The notes: generated by a model from the letters alone, not told the origin. A stretch of DNA of 64,000 nt from Ligula intestinalis (GCA_036362985.1 JAYGXS010000002.1:5572599-5636598), one strand, 5' to 3'. Positions 20,288-30,503 are shown, counted from the first letter of the stretch. Made by a program: numbers and translations.

Positions 20288-21640
20288 TCCATGGTGGGCC
20301 CTTAGTCGTCCTGTGCGGTGTACAACTTCGCCCTTGATCATGAGATAGAAGCGAGCCAATCAAAGGACGCAAGTTCTATGCATGACACACGACAAAAAAT
20401 CAAATCAAACACTAAACTGAGGAGATGTGTGCTCTTAGGACTTTCTGCTAACACCTTATGGACGCAACACAAAGGAATTCTCGTCTCAACATACTATGCT
20501 TGTCTGTTGTCCTCGATGATGGACTTGCGTTAGAATCCCCCAAAGTTTTATGAAACATTATCTAGCATCGGTAATAGTTTAATCTTCTTTCTTTGCTAGT
20601 TTTGTCTGGATATTTAAGCATTCAAAAATTCCAATTGAAGTTATAGTTTTCACTGTTTGATTTAACTTAAATGAAAAGTATTTATGCTTCATACATAGAC
20701 TTTGCTATGGGGGCGAAGGCGGCGATGCAATCAGACCCAAAGGCCAGAAGCGCACACTACTAAGTCATGTTTGCATGTCTGGCGGACGTGCACGCCATCG
20801 TCGCCTCGAGCTCACGCAACGCTCGTGCACATGTGCAGTGCAAATGTTCTATAAACTTCTCCCAGGGTTGCCGCGTGGGAAACCACAAATCAGCGTGCAG
20901 GCCGGGATCCCCCTCGCACACTATAGGCCAGGATGATTCTAGATGGAACAGAGCCTTATAAATAGGCTGTAGTGGTCAAGTAAAAAGATCACCTGTCTCT
21001 GTGCCGTCCTGAATAAAAGCTCGTGCAGTCAGAAACCGCTCCTTGCCTTCGTTCTGACAACCCCTCGGGATATAAAAAAATTCGCTTTGTCAAGCCTTGG
21101 CTGGACATTTTTCAGGCTATTCTTTCGTTGATTTACGTTCACATAAACGCTCATGGGACTCATCTACCTTAGGTCTCACCAGAGGCCCCGACAGTTGTAA
21201 CAGCCGTAACAGCCCCCTTAGCGGTCAACTGAACGTTTATCAACGAGTGTAAATAGCTCCTGACCTAAGTTTAGTTTACACCGAGCTCGTGGCTCAATGG
21301 TTTGGGCATTTGACTCTGGTCGCAAAAGGTCACAATTCCGAGGCTCGAGTGGGGCACCACTTGAGTCATGACATGAATGGGTGACGACGTCTAGTAAGTC
21401 AGAAATGGTCATTCTAGTCTTTGCCGGCAATCTGCCTATATTACTAGGCCATTTCTTTTTCACATAGGTTGCAAAATACTATGCGCAATTTCGACAAAGT
21501 TTAACTTTTATTTTGCCTAACATTGCCACCCGTCACAACAACTGGTAGCTGTGCAACAAAGATCAGGTGATCTCACCTCTGCGTAAGAGGAACAGTTACA
21601 TTTATGACTTCTTAAGAGGATTTAGTTCCTGTTACCGCAT
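20288..21640 (+). repeat. Tandem unit B (about 1 kb core)
   Basis: This is the second copy of the unit described at 18727-20287. It is interrupted by a different insertion at about 20703-21075. It includes its own SINE head (A box TGGCTCAATGG, 21290-21300; degenerate B box near 21328-21344) and the tail GTCAGAAATGGTCATTCTAGTC. Neither unit encodes a recognisable protein. Confidence 0.6.
20703..21075 (+). mobile_element. Candidate solo LTR inside unit B
   Basis: This 370-bp GC-rich insertion is absent from unit A. It has a TATA-like word (TTATAAATA, about 20957) and AATAAA (about 21013) followed by a short GC-rich end, the order expected for an LTR U3-R-U5. The termini are not clear TG...CA and no target duplication was found, so the call is tentative. 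Confidence 0.3.
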
Positions 21641-22526
21641 CTCCTTCCAATGGCCGGCTTGAAATCTAGAGGACGTTGAATAAATGAGGCAGAAAAAGCG
21701 TGCACTTTACTTTTTTTGTGGAGAAATGTCAGAATTTATTCCCAGTAGGATAAAGCTTTTTAACAAAAAGAGCTCTCCAAGTTGCTACCTTTTTGTAGCA
21801 ATGCGTAAGTTCATTCCCTTTCTATCAGTGGCCCAGCACCAGTTTAATACAAGCTTCCCTTCTAGGTTTTAACGCTCAGGATAACTTGTTATTTGTGTAT
21901 GTTTTTCTTGTCAATCTCTCGGGAAATCTATAGCCACGATGAACTTTTTGCATAGTCCCATAAATTAAAAAAACTTAATTTCGAGCTAACATTTTTGACC
22001 ACGAACTAATTGATGCAGCCCTGGATAACCTTCTTTTTCGTAGAAGTCCTTTTAAGTTAATGTGGGATCAACACTTTCTACGTTAAGTCCTATTTACTAC
22101 TCCTCTCAGCAACAAAGGGAGACAAAAGCAGATTATATAGTCCCCTTCATTTACCCTTAGTCCCAGCATTTGTCCTACGAAAACAGTATTTAAAGGGTTT
22201 TGGAGGTGGAGGAATAAGATAGGCAGAGAAGAAACTTAAGCAGTAAGTGTAAAGTGAAAAAATGAAACTAGACATGTTTCCCGTGGCCGCTGGGAGTAAG
22301 TTGTTCCGCATGTAAATTGAAGGTGCGCGCGGCAGTTAGCACCGCTGACTATGCTATTCTTACTCCAGAACGGTAAGTTGGACCTCAGATAAGTTGGAGT
22401 AGACGACCTTCTAACCACCATTTCTATTTTTCGGGAATTTCAAGAAACCTACATTTTGATAATCGGGCGTTTCCGTAATGCGTTAAACGACAACAGAGAT
22501 TATGAAAATCTACAGATCTAAATTAA
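21641..22526. other. No gene recognised
   Basis: No supported gene, repeat match or RNA feature seen. Confidence 0.4.
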
Positions 22527-22590
22527 TAATAGATGAACGTGGTACTTTGTTCTCCTGTTTTAAAAGCCAAAGTACCACGTTCATCTATTA
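22527..22590. repeat. Perfect 23-bp inverted repeat
   Basis: 22527-22549 and 22568-22590 are exact inverted copies around an 18-nt loop. The arm contains GATGAACGTGGTAC and recalls the GATGAACGTTC words of the 19.2 kb unit. It is unusually perfect for its decayed surroundings. Confidence 0.6.
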
Positions 22591-23577
22591 CAAAACACCT
22601 ACTAGACAGTGGTCATTCGGTTGACACTAAATTAATAACACCTAATACAATAAAATTAGAATGCAGATAGCAGTTATTACAATATATTCCACTGGGTGTC
22701 CTAATTCCCCACCCATTAAACCCTATAACCACCGTTTTCGTAGGACAGCGTGCTGGAGAGTAGAGATGAATTAGGTGGACTGCATAAGCTTTTTTGTCAT
22801 CTGTATACTCAATAAATTCGGTGACTGTCTCTGTGTGTGTCTCCGTTATCATTGGTCGCCGGAGTCAGGTTGACACGCCTTCGACGCGCGCATGTTAGTA
22901 CCACGATCACTTCGTCGGCACGCGTTCTCGGTCGCCTGTGCGTGTCGGTCTCTACGTCGCTCCCTCATTCTACCGTGCGCGTGAGGATTCAAGTGACGCC
23001 CAACGTGAAATGCGGATGTGAATACGCCACGGCGGGGGTGCGGAAGGAGTCGTCGCTTCCAGGTCGTCGCGGCCGCTTGAAAGGTCACCCCCGCTAATGT
23101 AGCAAGGGCTATAACCGTGTTGGCACAGATGCTTCAAATTCACTCACCGTAAACCAAGCATCCAAACGCCACCGACACCGTCTCAAGAGGTCGACACCTT
23201 GCGTCCTCACACCTCCAAACAAAACTCGAGACGATGACCACGGGACGACATTAATTGTTGGACTCATTCCCCTCTCACCCCCTCCCCCCACCCCCATTTC
23301 GCTGGTCCCCAATTATGACTAGAATCTGATGCCCATGATCCCTATACACCTTTCTCTCCCTCTTACCCCTTTGTTACTACTGCATGGGTTGAGCGTAAAC
23401 CTTTTGACCTACTATCACTTGGACCTCCCCTTTACTTACGCGTAAGTTGTCGCGGCCGGTTGAAAGACCACCACCCCCCGCCTCCCTCCAGAGCGATGCG
23501 GCTAGCTCTTAGGTTAGGTTGAATGGCCTACAACATAAATCTCTTCTCTTTCAATCAAAACCTTACAAACTATCATC
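22591..23577. other. GC-rich and pyrimidine-rich segment upstream of the Helitron gene
   Basis: 22850-23100 is GC- and CpG-rich; 23260-23380 is C/T-rich. The Helitron 5' terminus (a TC start after a host A) should lie here or just upstream, but I could not choose one, and the CpG-rich block may be its promoter region or captured sequence. Open frames on both strands of the CpG-rich block are shadows of composition. Confidence 0.35.
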
Positions 23578-24179
23578 ATGGACAACAGTGATGACGTCAG
23601 GCATGTGCTGAATACAAAAAACTCGACAAACGATGATGGGCTGGTGACTGAAGGTAACGTTGTAAACTTAATTCTTTTCTATTTTATGTTATTCTGTTCA
23701 AAATAATAACCTATTTGTCTACCTCATTAGGTAGAAAAGGAATTAGAGCAGCCACGAGAACACAAGTTCAAACGAGGGAACAGAAATAACTTGCCAATGT
23801 TAATAGACGTTCGCAAGAAACACAGGCAGAGAGACGGCTTCGCCTGGAGACTAATGCCATACGTCAGCGATATCGACGCTCTCAAGAAACCGAAGCTCAA
23901 ATGCTGCAAAGAAAACGCGAAGAAGTGATTCGCCATCAAATTAACTTCTCTCAAGAAACCGAGGTCCGAACCCTGCGAAGGAGAGAGCTAGGTAGGTTAA
24001 GAGATTCGCAACTTTGGCAAAACGAATTACCCATACGTAGAAGTGCACGTCTGACTATGCAAGCATTACAGAGAGCGGATGAACGCCCAAACGATGCTGG
24101 AAACTCCAGTTTGCAATCGATTTCCATGCGGTTTGGCGACTCTGGCCCGTCGGTTGCTTCCATAAATGTTCAAGTGTGA
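23578..24179 (+). pseudogene. Helitron protein N-terminus: exon 1, intron, basic repeats
   Basis: Exon 1 (23578-23653) begins with ATG and ends at a GT donor (AAG|GTAACG). A 77-nt intron (23654-23730) ends in CTCATTAG. Splicing keeps one frame (phase 1) into exon 2, which has a TAA in the codon after REQK (23788-23790) and then runs to TGA at 24177-24179. Exon 2 holds three repeats of about 23 residues, each with a SQET core and many arginines (about 23807-24014). Such ETxxxR repeats precede the Rep domain in many animal Helitron proteins. The intron is predicted from splice signals and frame continuity only. Confidence 0.6.
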
Positions 24180-24188
24180 GGCAAAGCC

Positions 24189-25712
24189 TCACTCAATTAC
24201 AACCCAAGTCTTCGTTATACGGAAGATGTAAATGTTTCCATTGGGAAGATGGCAGAAGGTTGTGGACATTGTCAGGTAAAAATATGGACTGGTGAGACGA
24301 TCAGCATGTGCTGTTCCAACGGCAAAGTTTTACTGAATAACTTCAACCCACTGCCAGAAATACTTCAAACATTGCTTGCTGGTAATACCGACAGCTCGAA
24401 GAATTTTCTTTCTAATATTAGAAAATACAATGATGCATTTCAAATGACTTCCTTCGGTGCCAACGTTGTTCGTGAGGTTGGATTTATGCCTACCTTCAAG
24501 GTGGAAGTCCAGGTTTGCCACCGGATATGATCATTACTACCTCCTCCTGATGGCGAGCTGAAATTTCTACAAATATATTTCGTAGAAGACATAAACCTAC
24601 AGGCTCAAAGCCGATCCCGAGTGTACCCAGGCTTAAAGCATCATATAATACTGTCCCTTCAAGATATTCTACCCAAGCGCAACGGCTACGTTAACAGTTC
24701 CAAGTCCGCCCTGGAGATGTACGCTTCCATTGACTTCACTATTGTCATTGATGCCGATGAACGTCCTCGTGGTTAACACCACTGAAGATTTAATGCTCCC
24801 GCATGCAACGAGGTGGCCGTCATTATGTCAGAAATTCAGCACGGCAACAGGGATATTGTCTTGAGAAGGAGGGACGATAGGTTGCAAAGGATATACGAGA
24901 CACACCATACGATGCCTTACAATACCCTCTCATGCATGTTAATGGTGAAGACGGTTATCGCATCGGTATACCTCAAAGTAGCACCCGTAAAACAGTAAGT
25001 TGTAAAGCCTTCTACTAATATCACTTTATGATTCGGGAACGAACCTTCAACCTACTTTGTGGATTCAAAAAGTTGTTCCTGCAATTTGCTGTTGATATGT
25101 TTGCCAAAATGGAAACAGAATGCCTTTGCTATTTCCGCAAACATCAGAAAGAACTTTGCGTGGAAAACTACATCCACCTTAGAGCCAATATCCTTTCTGA
25201 TGGTGGTAATGGTGCTGGTCGTGGTCAACTTTTCATCTTGCCGTCAATCCACACTGGGTCTCCTCACTACATGCATGAGAAAACCCAAGATGCGTTGGTT
25301 TACGTTAGGCATTATGGTCGCCCGGCTCTATTCATTACGTTTTCCTGCAACATTTCGTGGCCTAAAATTACTAATAATGTTGTGCCCCGGTCAAAAGCCA
25401 CAGGATCGCCATGATTTTTCCGCGCGGGTATTCCAGCTTAAGTTGAAAACCATGATGAGACTCATCACAAAATTCACTGTTGAGTGGCAACTGAGAGGAT
25501 TGTCCCACGCTCACTTTTTCGTCTGGCTGAAGGAAAAATTGCACTCTTCCGATGTCGACAAATTTATATGCGCAGAGTTGCCGGACCGATCCGTTGCCCC
25601 TGTCCTGTTTGAAACGATCAAAACTCAAATGGTGCATGGCCCATGTGGTCAGATAAATCCCAACAGCCCTTGCATGAAGGATAGGAAATGTACCAAGAGA
25701 TATCCCAAGTGA
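24189..25712 (+). pseudogene. Helitron Rep: N domain and HUH motif
   Basis: The segment opens with CGHCQVKIWTGET and MCCSNGKV, the conserved start of the Helitron-like N domain, then YNDAFQMTSFGANVV and GFMPTFKV. After a stop at 24528-24530 the same frame continues (LLPPPDGELKFLQIYF) through RNGYV-type and IDADERPRG blocks; further pieces give RDIVLRRRDDRLQRIYETH and, from 25028, the IRERTFNLL to SDGGNGAGRGQLFILP region. The HUH histidines are present in LSHAHFFVWL (about 25500-25530). The Rep protein nicks and joins single strands during rolling-circle transposition. Stops and at least three frameshifts inactivate this copy. Confidence 0.85.
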
Positions 25713-26990
25713 TTTCTCGATGCAATTCAGACTGATGGGAATGGTTACCCTCTCTATAAAAGGCAACAACCTGATATTGGCGGATTCGAAGCAGTTATCA
25801 ATGAAAAGCGAAACGGTGGTGTGGTAATTGATAACCGTTGGATTGTGCCGTATTGCCTCTTACTATCGAAAGTATCCAACGCCCACATCAACGTTGAATT
25901 TTGCAACTCAGCGAAATCCATCAAGTACGTCTGCAAGTACATCAACAAAGGATCCGATGCCGCCATGTACTCTCTCAACCACCGTAGCAATAATGATGAG
26001 ATAACACAGTATGAAATGGGCAGATACATCAGCAGCAATGAGGCATTCTGGAGAATCTTTGATTTTGATATCCATAACCGTTTTCCGGCCATTGAACACT
26101 TAAGCGTCCACCTGAAAAATGGCCAACGGATTTAATTTAAGTAAGGATTCCTCTTGAATCAGCTTCAGAATCTTAAAGATACAACTTTGACTACTTTCTT
26201 CTAATTGTGCCAGCAAGATTCGTTTGCCCAGACACTTTTGTATATTCAGGTCCCCTCATACTACATATGGAATCGAAACAAGTGGGCCCGACGAAAGGTA
26301 GGTATTTAAGTTGACGGACATCCGGGCATCAAGTATGATGTGAAAATGGGCAGAATTTACACTGTTCACCCCTGTCAACCAGAATGCTTCTACTTACGAA
26401 TGCTACTCCATGTAGTTAAAGGTCCAACATCATTTGAAGATCTAAGGACGATTGATGGTTTTNNNNNNNNNNNNNNNNNNNNNNNNNNNNNNNNNNNNNN
26501 NNNNNNNNNNNNNNNNNNNNNNNNNNNNNNNNNNNNNNNNNNNNNNNNNNNNNNNNNNNNNNTCTACCTACAGAGAAGCTTTGCGAGGCGTGGTCTGCTT
26601 CAAGATGATAATCCGTGGGAAAACACCATTGCTGAAGCTGTCATTGCTAACGCTCCTTTTCAATTACGACGACTGCTTGCCTTGTTGATCAGAAGTTGTG
26701 AGTTGAACTGCCCCCATGATCTATGGTTAAAGTACAGAAATTATATGTCAGAAGACTACCGACATCAACTACAGTTGCAAAATGCCCATCTTCCCGTAGA
26801 CTTCAATGCCGCCATCTACAACATGGCACTCATTCACATTGAAAACATCTTGGTTGAATTGGGTGGAGAGCAAATTGAAAAGTATGGATTTCCTGCTTTT
26901 GACAGGAGCATTGGCAATCAGCTTCCAACTGAAATTCAGCGGGAACTTTGCGACAATGTTACCGAGCTGGCAGCATACGTGGCTCTTTAA
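25713..26990 (+). pseudogene. Helitron Rep C-terminal part with Y2 motif, and linker
   Basis: 25821-26135 encodes the region with the catalytic tyrosine motif, KSIKYVCKYINKGSD, matching the Y-x2-x-Y-x-K pattern of Helitron Rep. Beyond a stop the sequence keeps the TLTTFF, YYIWNRNKWARR and GRIYTVHPCQPECFYLRMLL blocks, then VVKGPTSFEDLRTIDGF at the assembly gap (100 N, 26463-26562). After the gap the frame resumes (GLLQDDNPW...) and runs to TAA at 26988-26990 through the LPVDFNAAIYNMALIHIE linker to the helicase. A TAA after ELAAYVAL separates it from the helicase start. Confidence 0.8.
26463..26562. other. Assembly gap (100 N)
   Basis: A run of exactly 100 N inside the Helitron gene. The frame on either side belongs to the same conserved stretch of the Helitron protein, so little coding sequence may be missing; the true length is unknown. 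Confidence 0.95.
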
Positions 26991-26996
26991 AAACCA

Positions 26997-27852
26997 AGGA
27001 TGCTGGTCGATCAACTTCACGCATTCAACACTATTATTGACAGTGTCCATAACCCCAGTAATGGCGACTACGTTTTCTTTTTGGATGCACCCGGTGGAAC
27101 AAGCAAAAGGTTCTTCATTCAGCTGCTTTTGGCTGAGCTGCGCAAAGAAAGAAAAAATTGTTTTGGCTGTTGCATCGGCTGGTATAGCAGCGACGTTACT
27201 TCCCGGTGGCCGAACTGCTCACAGTACCTTCAAGCTGCCTCTTAGATTACCTGATGATGGCAACGCAACATGCCGCATAAGCAGAGGTAGTGGATCATCT
27301 GAATTGTCGGAACGGTGCTCAGTTATAATCTGGGACGAGTGTACCATGGCCAACAGAGTTGCACTGGAAGCGGTAGACAGAACGCTGCGTGATGTCACAG
27401 GAAAAAACATTCCGTTTGGTGGTATCACAATTTTTTTATCTGGTGACTTCCGCCAGACACTACCGGTGATTCAAAGGGGTACCAGGGGTGACCGGGTATA
27501 ATTCTGCCTAAAATATTCACTGCTATGGTCAACGGTGAAGACATTAAAACTCACGACAAATATGAGAGTTCCCCTGCACAATGCCCATGAAAACGACGGA
27601 TTCTCCACCAACATCTTGAAGATTGGTGAAGAGAAAATTGACAGCGATACTACTGGAAACATCCCTATTAGTTTGGTTGCAAATTTTCTGAGCAGTGACG
27701 AAGATCTTAGAGGCAAAGTTTTCCCTGATCTCCAAAAGAACTTTACCGACGAAGACTGGCTATGCGAACGAGGAATTCTTGCTCCGACCACCAAATTAGT
27801 CAATTCCATTAATAACAGAATTAGCCGTCTTCGTCCAGGTGAGGAAAAACTG
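26997..27852 (+). pseudogene. Helitron PIF1-family helicase, first part
   Basis: The frame from 27000 gives LVDQLHAFNTII and a Walker A region FFLDAPGGTSKRFF, where the usual GGTGKT is altered to GGTSKR. A frameshift near 27120-27150 moves to the frame with LAVASAGIAATLLPGGRTAHS, Walker B IIWDE (27328-27342) and the LSGDFRQTLPVI motif, ending in a stop at 27499-27501. A second frame continues with LKLTTNMRVP and GILAPTTKLVNSINNRI up to 27852, where the PLE interrupts. The helicase unwinds the donor strand during rolling-circle transposition. The damaged Walker A and the frameshifts mean it is inactive. Confidence 0.85.
27841..27852 (+). repeat. 12-bp target-site duplication, left
   Basis: GAGGAAAAACTG, repeated exactly at 29976-29987. 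It is Helitron helicase sequence; the reading frame of the helicase runs from one side of the insertion to the other if one copy is dropped. Confidence 0.85.
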
Positions 27853-27902
27853 AGAAGAAGAAGAAGAAGACTCGATCGCTGGGACAATATGTTTATTCGC
27901 CT

Positions 27903-27936
27903 GACGTTTCGATATCCGTCACGGATTCGTCATCAG
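27903..27936 (-). ncRNA. Minimal hammerhead ribozyme motif (3' PLE end)
   Basis: Minus strand: CUGAUGA, one spacer base, a 7-bp stem II (GAAUCCG with CGGAUAUC, one bulged A), GAAA, then CGUC. Helix III is reduced to the self-complementary CG ahead of the UC cleavage dinucleotide, the layout described for PLE hammerheads thought to act as dimers. Helix I is short: 3 pairs including one G-U. Confidence 0.6.
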
Positions 27937-28028
27937 AGACATGAGTAGCAGAAAGGTTAAGTATGCACAGACGTTTGCAGTATTTATAGGACACAGTCAT
28001 TACTACAAGCATACAGCGACAATTAACG

Positions 28029-29081
28029 TTAATTGCCTTCTTGTGCGTGGACTGCTTGTTGGACGGCACACGAGCTCTGACCTGTTGAACTTTCGTCACG
28101 GGCGGTGAGCTCGGGCATGATGATTGCTCGGCCGTCTGGCTCCCCGGTGTTGGCGTACGATGAGGCGGTGGCTTGCCCATTCCTCAAGTGACGGCTTGCT
28201 TTGGCCACATTGAATCTCAGGATTGAATATGGATTGGGCAAATCGTTGCACTTGGTGATGGATTGGGGGCCCGTGAACCATGACTCAAGTAGTTCTCGGC
28301 TCACCCGATTGTCACCTCTTGCGAGAATTTCGGCCTCATCAAATTTGAAGGTGTGGCCGGGTCTCGTCGAATGAGCCGCAACTTGAGAATTGTCATCCTT
28401 TCGCCGCACTGCAGCCGCGTGTTCGGCAATTCGCGTCCTGAGAAAACAGCCAGTTTCTCCGACATAGTTGCTTTGACCGCAACTGCACCAGATCCTGTAG
28501 ACGACCCCAGATGTTTCTTGCCGTGGCAGTGGGTCTTTCGGCTTCATTATCTGACGCCTTATGGTTGCCTCCGGCCTGTGTGCGACTCCAACTCCAAGTG
28601 GTGCGAGAAGGCGGCCGACTGCTTCCGATACGTTTTTTACATCCGGGATCGAACGCCAAATCTTGGGGTCGGTGCGCTTTTGTTGGCCAGCTCGTTTGCG
28701 CAAGCACCGGTTGACGAAGTTGCGCGGGTAGCCATTTTCTCTGAACACCCGTCGGAGGTATTCTGCCTCGGCAACTTTGTCTTCTTCTTCTTCGCTGCAG
28801 TGCGTCTCAACACGCCAATAGAGTGTTTTTACGCAACTGCGTTTGTGGCTGATTGGGTGGTTGCTCTTGTAATTCAGTACTTGCATCGTGTTTGTCGCTT
28901 TCCTGAATACTTTAGTCTTTAGACCACCACAATCTTTTCGACAAACGAGGACATCAAGAAAAGCCAGCTGGTTGTTCTCGTCTTTTTCCATCGTAAATTG
29001 GATGTCCGGGAAGATGCTGTTGAGACGGTCCTTGAACGTGAGCACCTGATCCCGTTCGATGACGACGAAGGTGTCATCCAT
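28029..29081 (-). pseudogene. PLE RT C-terminal part and GIY-YIG endonuclease
   Basis: This frame of 350 codons starts at the catalytic YMDD box (RYMDDTFVV) and is continuous with the upstream frame to 29426 except for one TAG at 29127-29129. Domains in order: RT motif C and thumb (residues 1-75; ENNQLAFLDVLVCRK), a linker (LGVGVAHRPEATIRR), and the GIY-YIG-type endonuclease (GVVYRIWCSCGQSNYVGETG around residue 200, HSTRPGHTFKFDEAEILARG around residue 250). The protein copies element RNA at a nick made by its own endonuclease. Apart from the TAG, it looks undamaged from the YMDD box to the end. Confidence 0.85.
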
Positions 29082-29129
29082 ATACCGAGCCCAGAATTTC
29101 GGTTTGTGGTGTTGGAAAACCAGCGACTA

Positions 29130-29530
29130 CAGCCGCTGCAGGACCGCCTCGGCTATGAGTCCCGAAATCGGTGAACCTATCGGTGTCCCCTTCACCTGCT
29201 CGTAGATCGTTCCGTCAAACGTGAAGTACGTCCTTAGACAGAACTTCAGGAGCTGTAGGATTTCCGCGTGTCCCAGGCGATTCTCCGTCTCATCGTATTT
29301 GTTTCGTAGGAGCAGTTCGACCGTCTCGATTGCCAGATCCTGAGGGATAGAAGTAAAAAGAGACGGGACATCAAAGGAAACCATGATATCACTTGGCAAG
29401 AGACTTACCCCTTTAAGTTTCTCCAAGAACTGTGTTGACGAGCGGACCGTGGTTTCCGAATCAGCGGTCAGAAGTTTGAGACGCCGAAACAGCCACTTTG
29501 CTAGCCCGTACGTTGGAGTGCCTTTGAGTG
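29130..29530 (-). pseudogene. PLE reverse transcriptase, upstream part
   Basis: 29426-29130 encodes IMVSFDVPSLFTSIPQDLAIE (RT motif A with its aspartate) and VKGTPIGSPISGLIAEAVLQRL (motif B). The same frame reads further upstream to about 29520 (GLAKWLFRRLKLLTADSETT), so the RT is 5'-truncated only. A TAG at 29127-29129 separates it from the YMDD box. Upstream of about 29570 the frame meets a misplaced repeat of the RT thumb region (29575-29756), so no N-terminus exists in this copy. Confidence 0.8.
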
Positions 29531-29574
29531 ATACGATGGGTCAGAGAGGAGCACCTTCCTTGTGCCATAGAAAC

Positions 29575-29756
29575 GGATACTTGCATCGTGTTTGTCGCTT
29601 TCCTGAATACTTTAGTCTTTAGACCACCACAATCTTTTCGACAAACGAGGACATCAAGAAAAGCCAGCTGGTTGTTCTCTTCTTCCTCCATCGTAAATTG
29701 GATGTCCGGGAAGATGCTGTTGAGACAGTCCTTGAACGTGAGCACCTGATCCCGCT
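29575..29756 (-). repeat. Internal duplicate of PLE RT segment
   Basis: This is a nearly identical direct copy of 28874-29053 (the post-YMDD RT region), joined at 29757 to the inverted terminal repeat. It suggests template switching, or a truncated tandem partner, when the PLE integrated. Confidence 0.75.
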
Positions 29757-29834
29757 GTATGCTTGCAGTAATGTCTGTGTCCTATAAATACTGCAAACGT
29801 CTGTGCATACTTAACCTTTCTGCTACTCATGTCT

Positions 29835-29868
29835 CTGATGACGAATCCGCGACGGATATCGAAACGTC
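29835..29868 (+). ncRNA. Minimal hammerhead ribozyme motif (5' PLE end, inverted)
   Basis: Plus strand: CUGAUGA, spacer C, 7-bp stem II with one bulged A and loop CGA, GAAA, CGUC. It is the inverted partner of 27903-27936; the stem II loop differs by one base, leaving the core unchanged. Confidence 0.6.
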
Positions 29869-29975
29869 AGGAGAATAAACATATTGTCCCAGCGATCGAG
29901 TCTTCTTCTTCTTCTTCTTCTTCTTCTTCTTCTTCTTCTCAATTGCTTCCTGGGACACGGATGTTCGCTTGTATT

Positions 29976-29987
29976 GAGGAAAAACTG
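29976..29987 (+). repeat. 12-bp target-site duplication, right
   Basis: Exact repeat of 27841-27852. Confidence 0.85.
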
Positions 29988-30503
29988 TACAAATCATTCG
30001 ATACGACGGTTGATCCTTCCGACTGTGTTGATTATCCAGTTGAATTCCTGAACAGTTTGAAAATATCTGGCGTTCCATCGCACAAGCTGGTTCTGAAGTT
30101 TGGCGCACCAATTATGCTGATGAGAAATATTGATGCACCGCGGCTATGCAATGGCACTAGGCTAATTGTCAAGTGACTGATGTCATACATTATAGAGGCC
30201 ACAATTATGACCAGTTGTGCAAAAGGGGAGACTGCTTATATCCCCCGCTTTCCTATCGTGCCATCTGACACTCCGGTTAATTTCCGACGACTCCAATTTC
30301 CCGTGAAGGTTTGCTTCGCCATGTCCATCAACAAGTCCCAAGATCAAACCTTCAGGGTGGCTGGAATTCGCCTGGAAAAATCATGCCTTTCCCACGGTCA
30401 GCTCTACGTTGCGATATCTTGGGTTGGCTCGAAAACCAATTTGTGCGTGTTGGCACCCAACGGCGTTACGAGAAATTTCGTTTACTCAGAAGCGTTAATC
30501 TGA
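29988..30503 (+). pseudogene. Helitron PIF1-family helicase, C-terminal part
   Basis: The frame resumes right after the duplication with YKSFDT, then VDYPVEFLNSLKISGVPSHKL and LKFGAPIMLMRNIDAP, a stop at 30175-30177, and in the next frame FPVKVCFAMSINKSQDQTF and LSHGQLYVAISWVGS, the last PIF1 motifs (normally AxTINKSQGQT and LYVAxSRV). It ends at TGA 30501-30503. The R-to-W change in the final motif and the stop confirm decay. Together with 26997-27852 this makes a full-length helicase domain order. Confidence 0.85.

Larger units (their letters stand above)
27853..29975 (-). mobile_element. Penelope-like element inserted in the Helitron
   Basis: This PLE of 2123 bp is delimited by the 12-bp duplication. 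Its ends are inverted terminal repeats: 27855-28013 corresponds to 29757-29935 inverted, with about four differences in 155 bases. Each end carries a hammerhead-like motif and an (AGA/TTC)n tract. The coding strand is minus. Between the upstream terminal repeat and the main coding region, 29575-29756 is an extra direct copy of 28874-29053, so the insertion is chimeric. It is the best-preserved PLE in the window. Confidence 0.9.

Noticed and set aside
22837..23097. Overlapping open frames on both strands in a CpG-rich block
   Set aside because: High GC suppresses stops; neither frame shows a domain or a plausible start context.
27853..29975. Treating the helicase-interrupting block as part of the Helitron (captured gene)
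   Set aside because: The exact 12-bp duplication, inverted terminal repeats and PLE RT/GIY-YIG motifs show an independent insertion.
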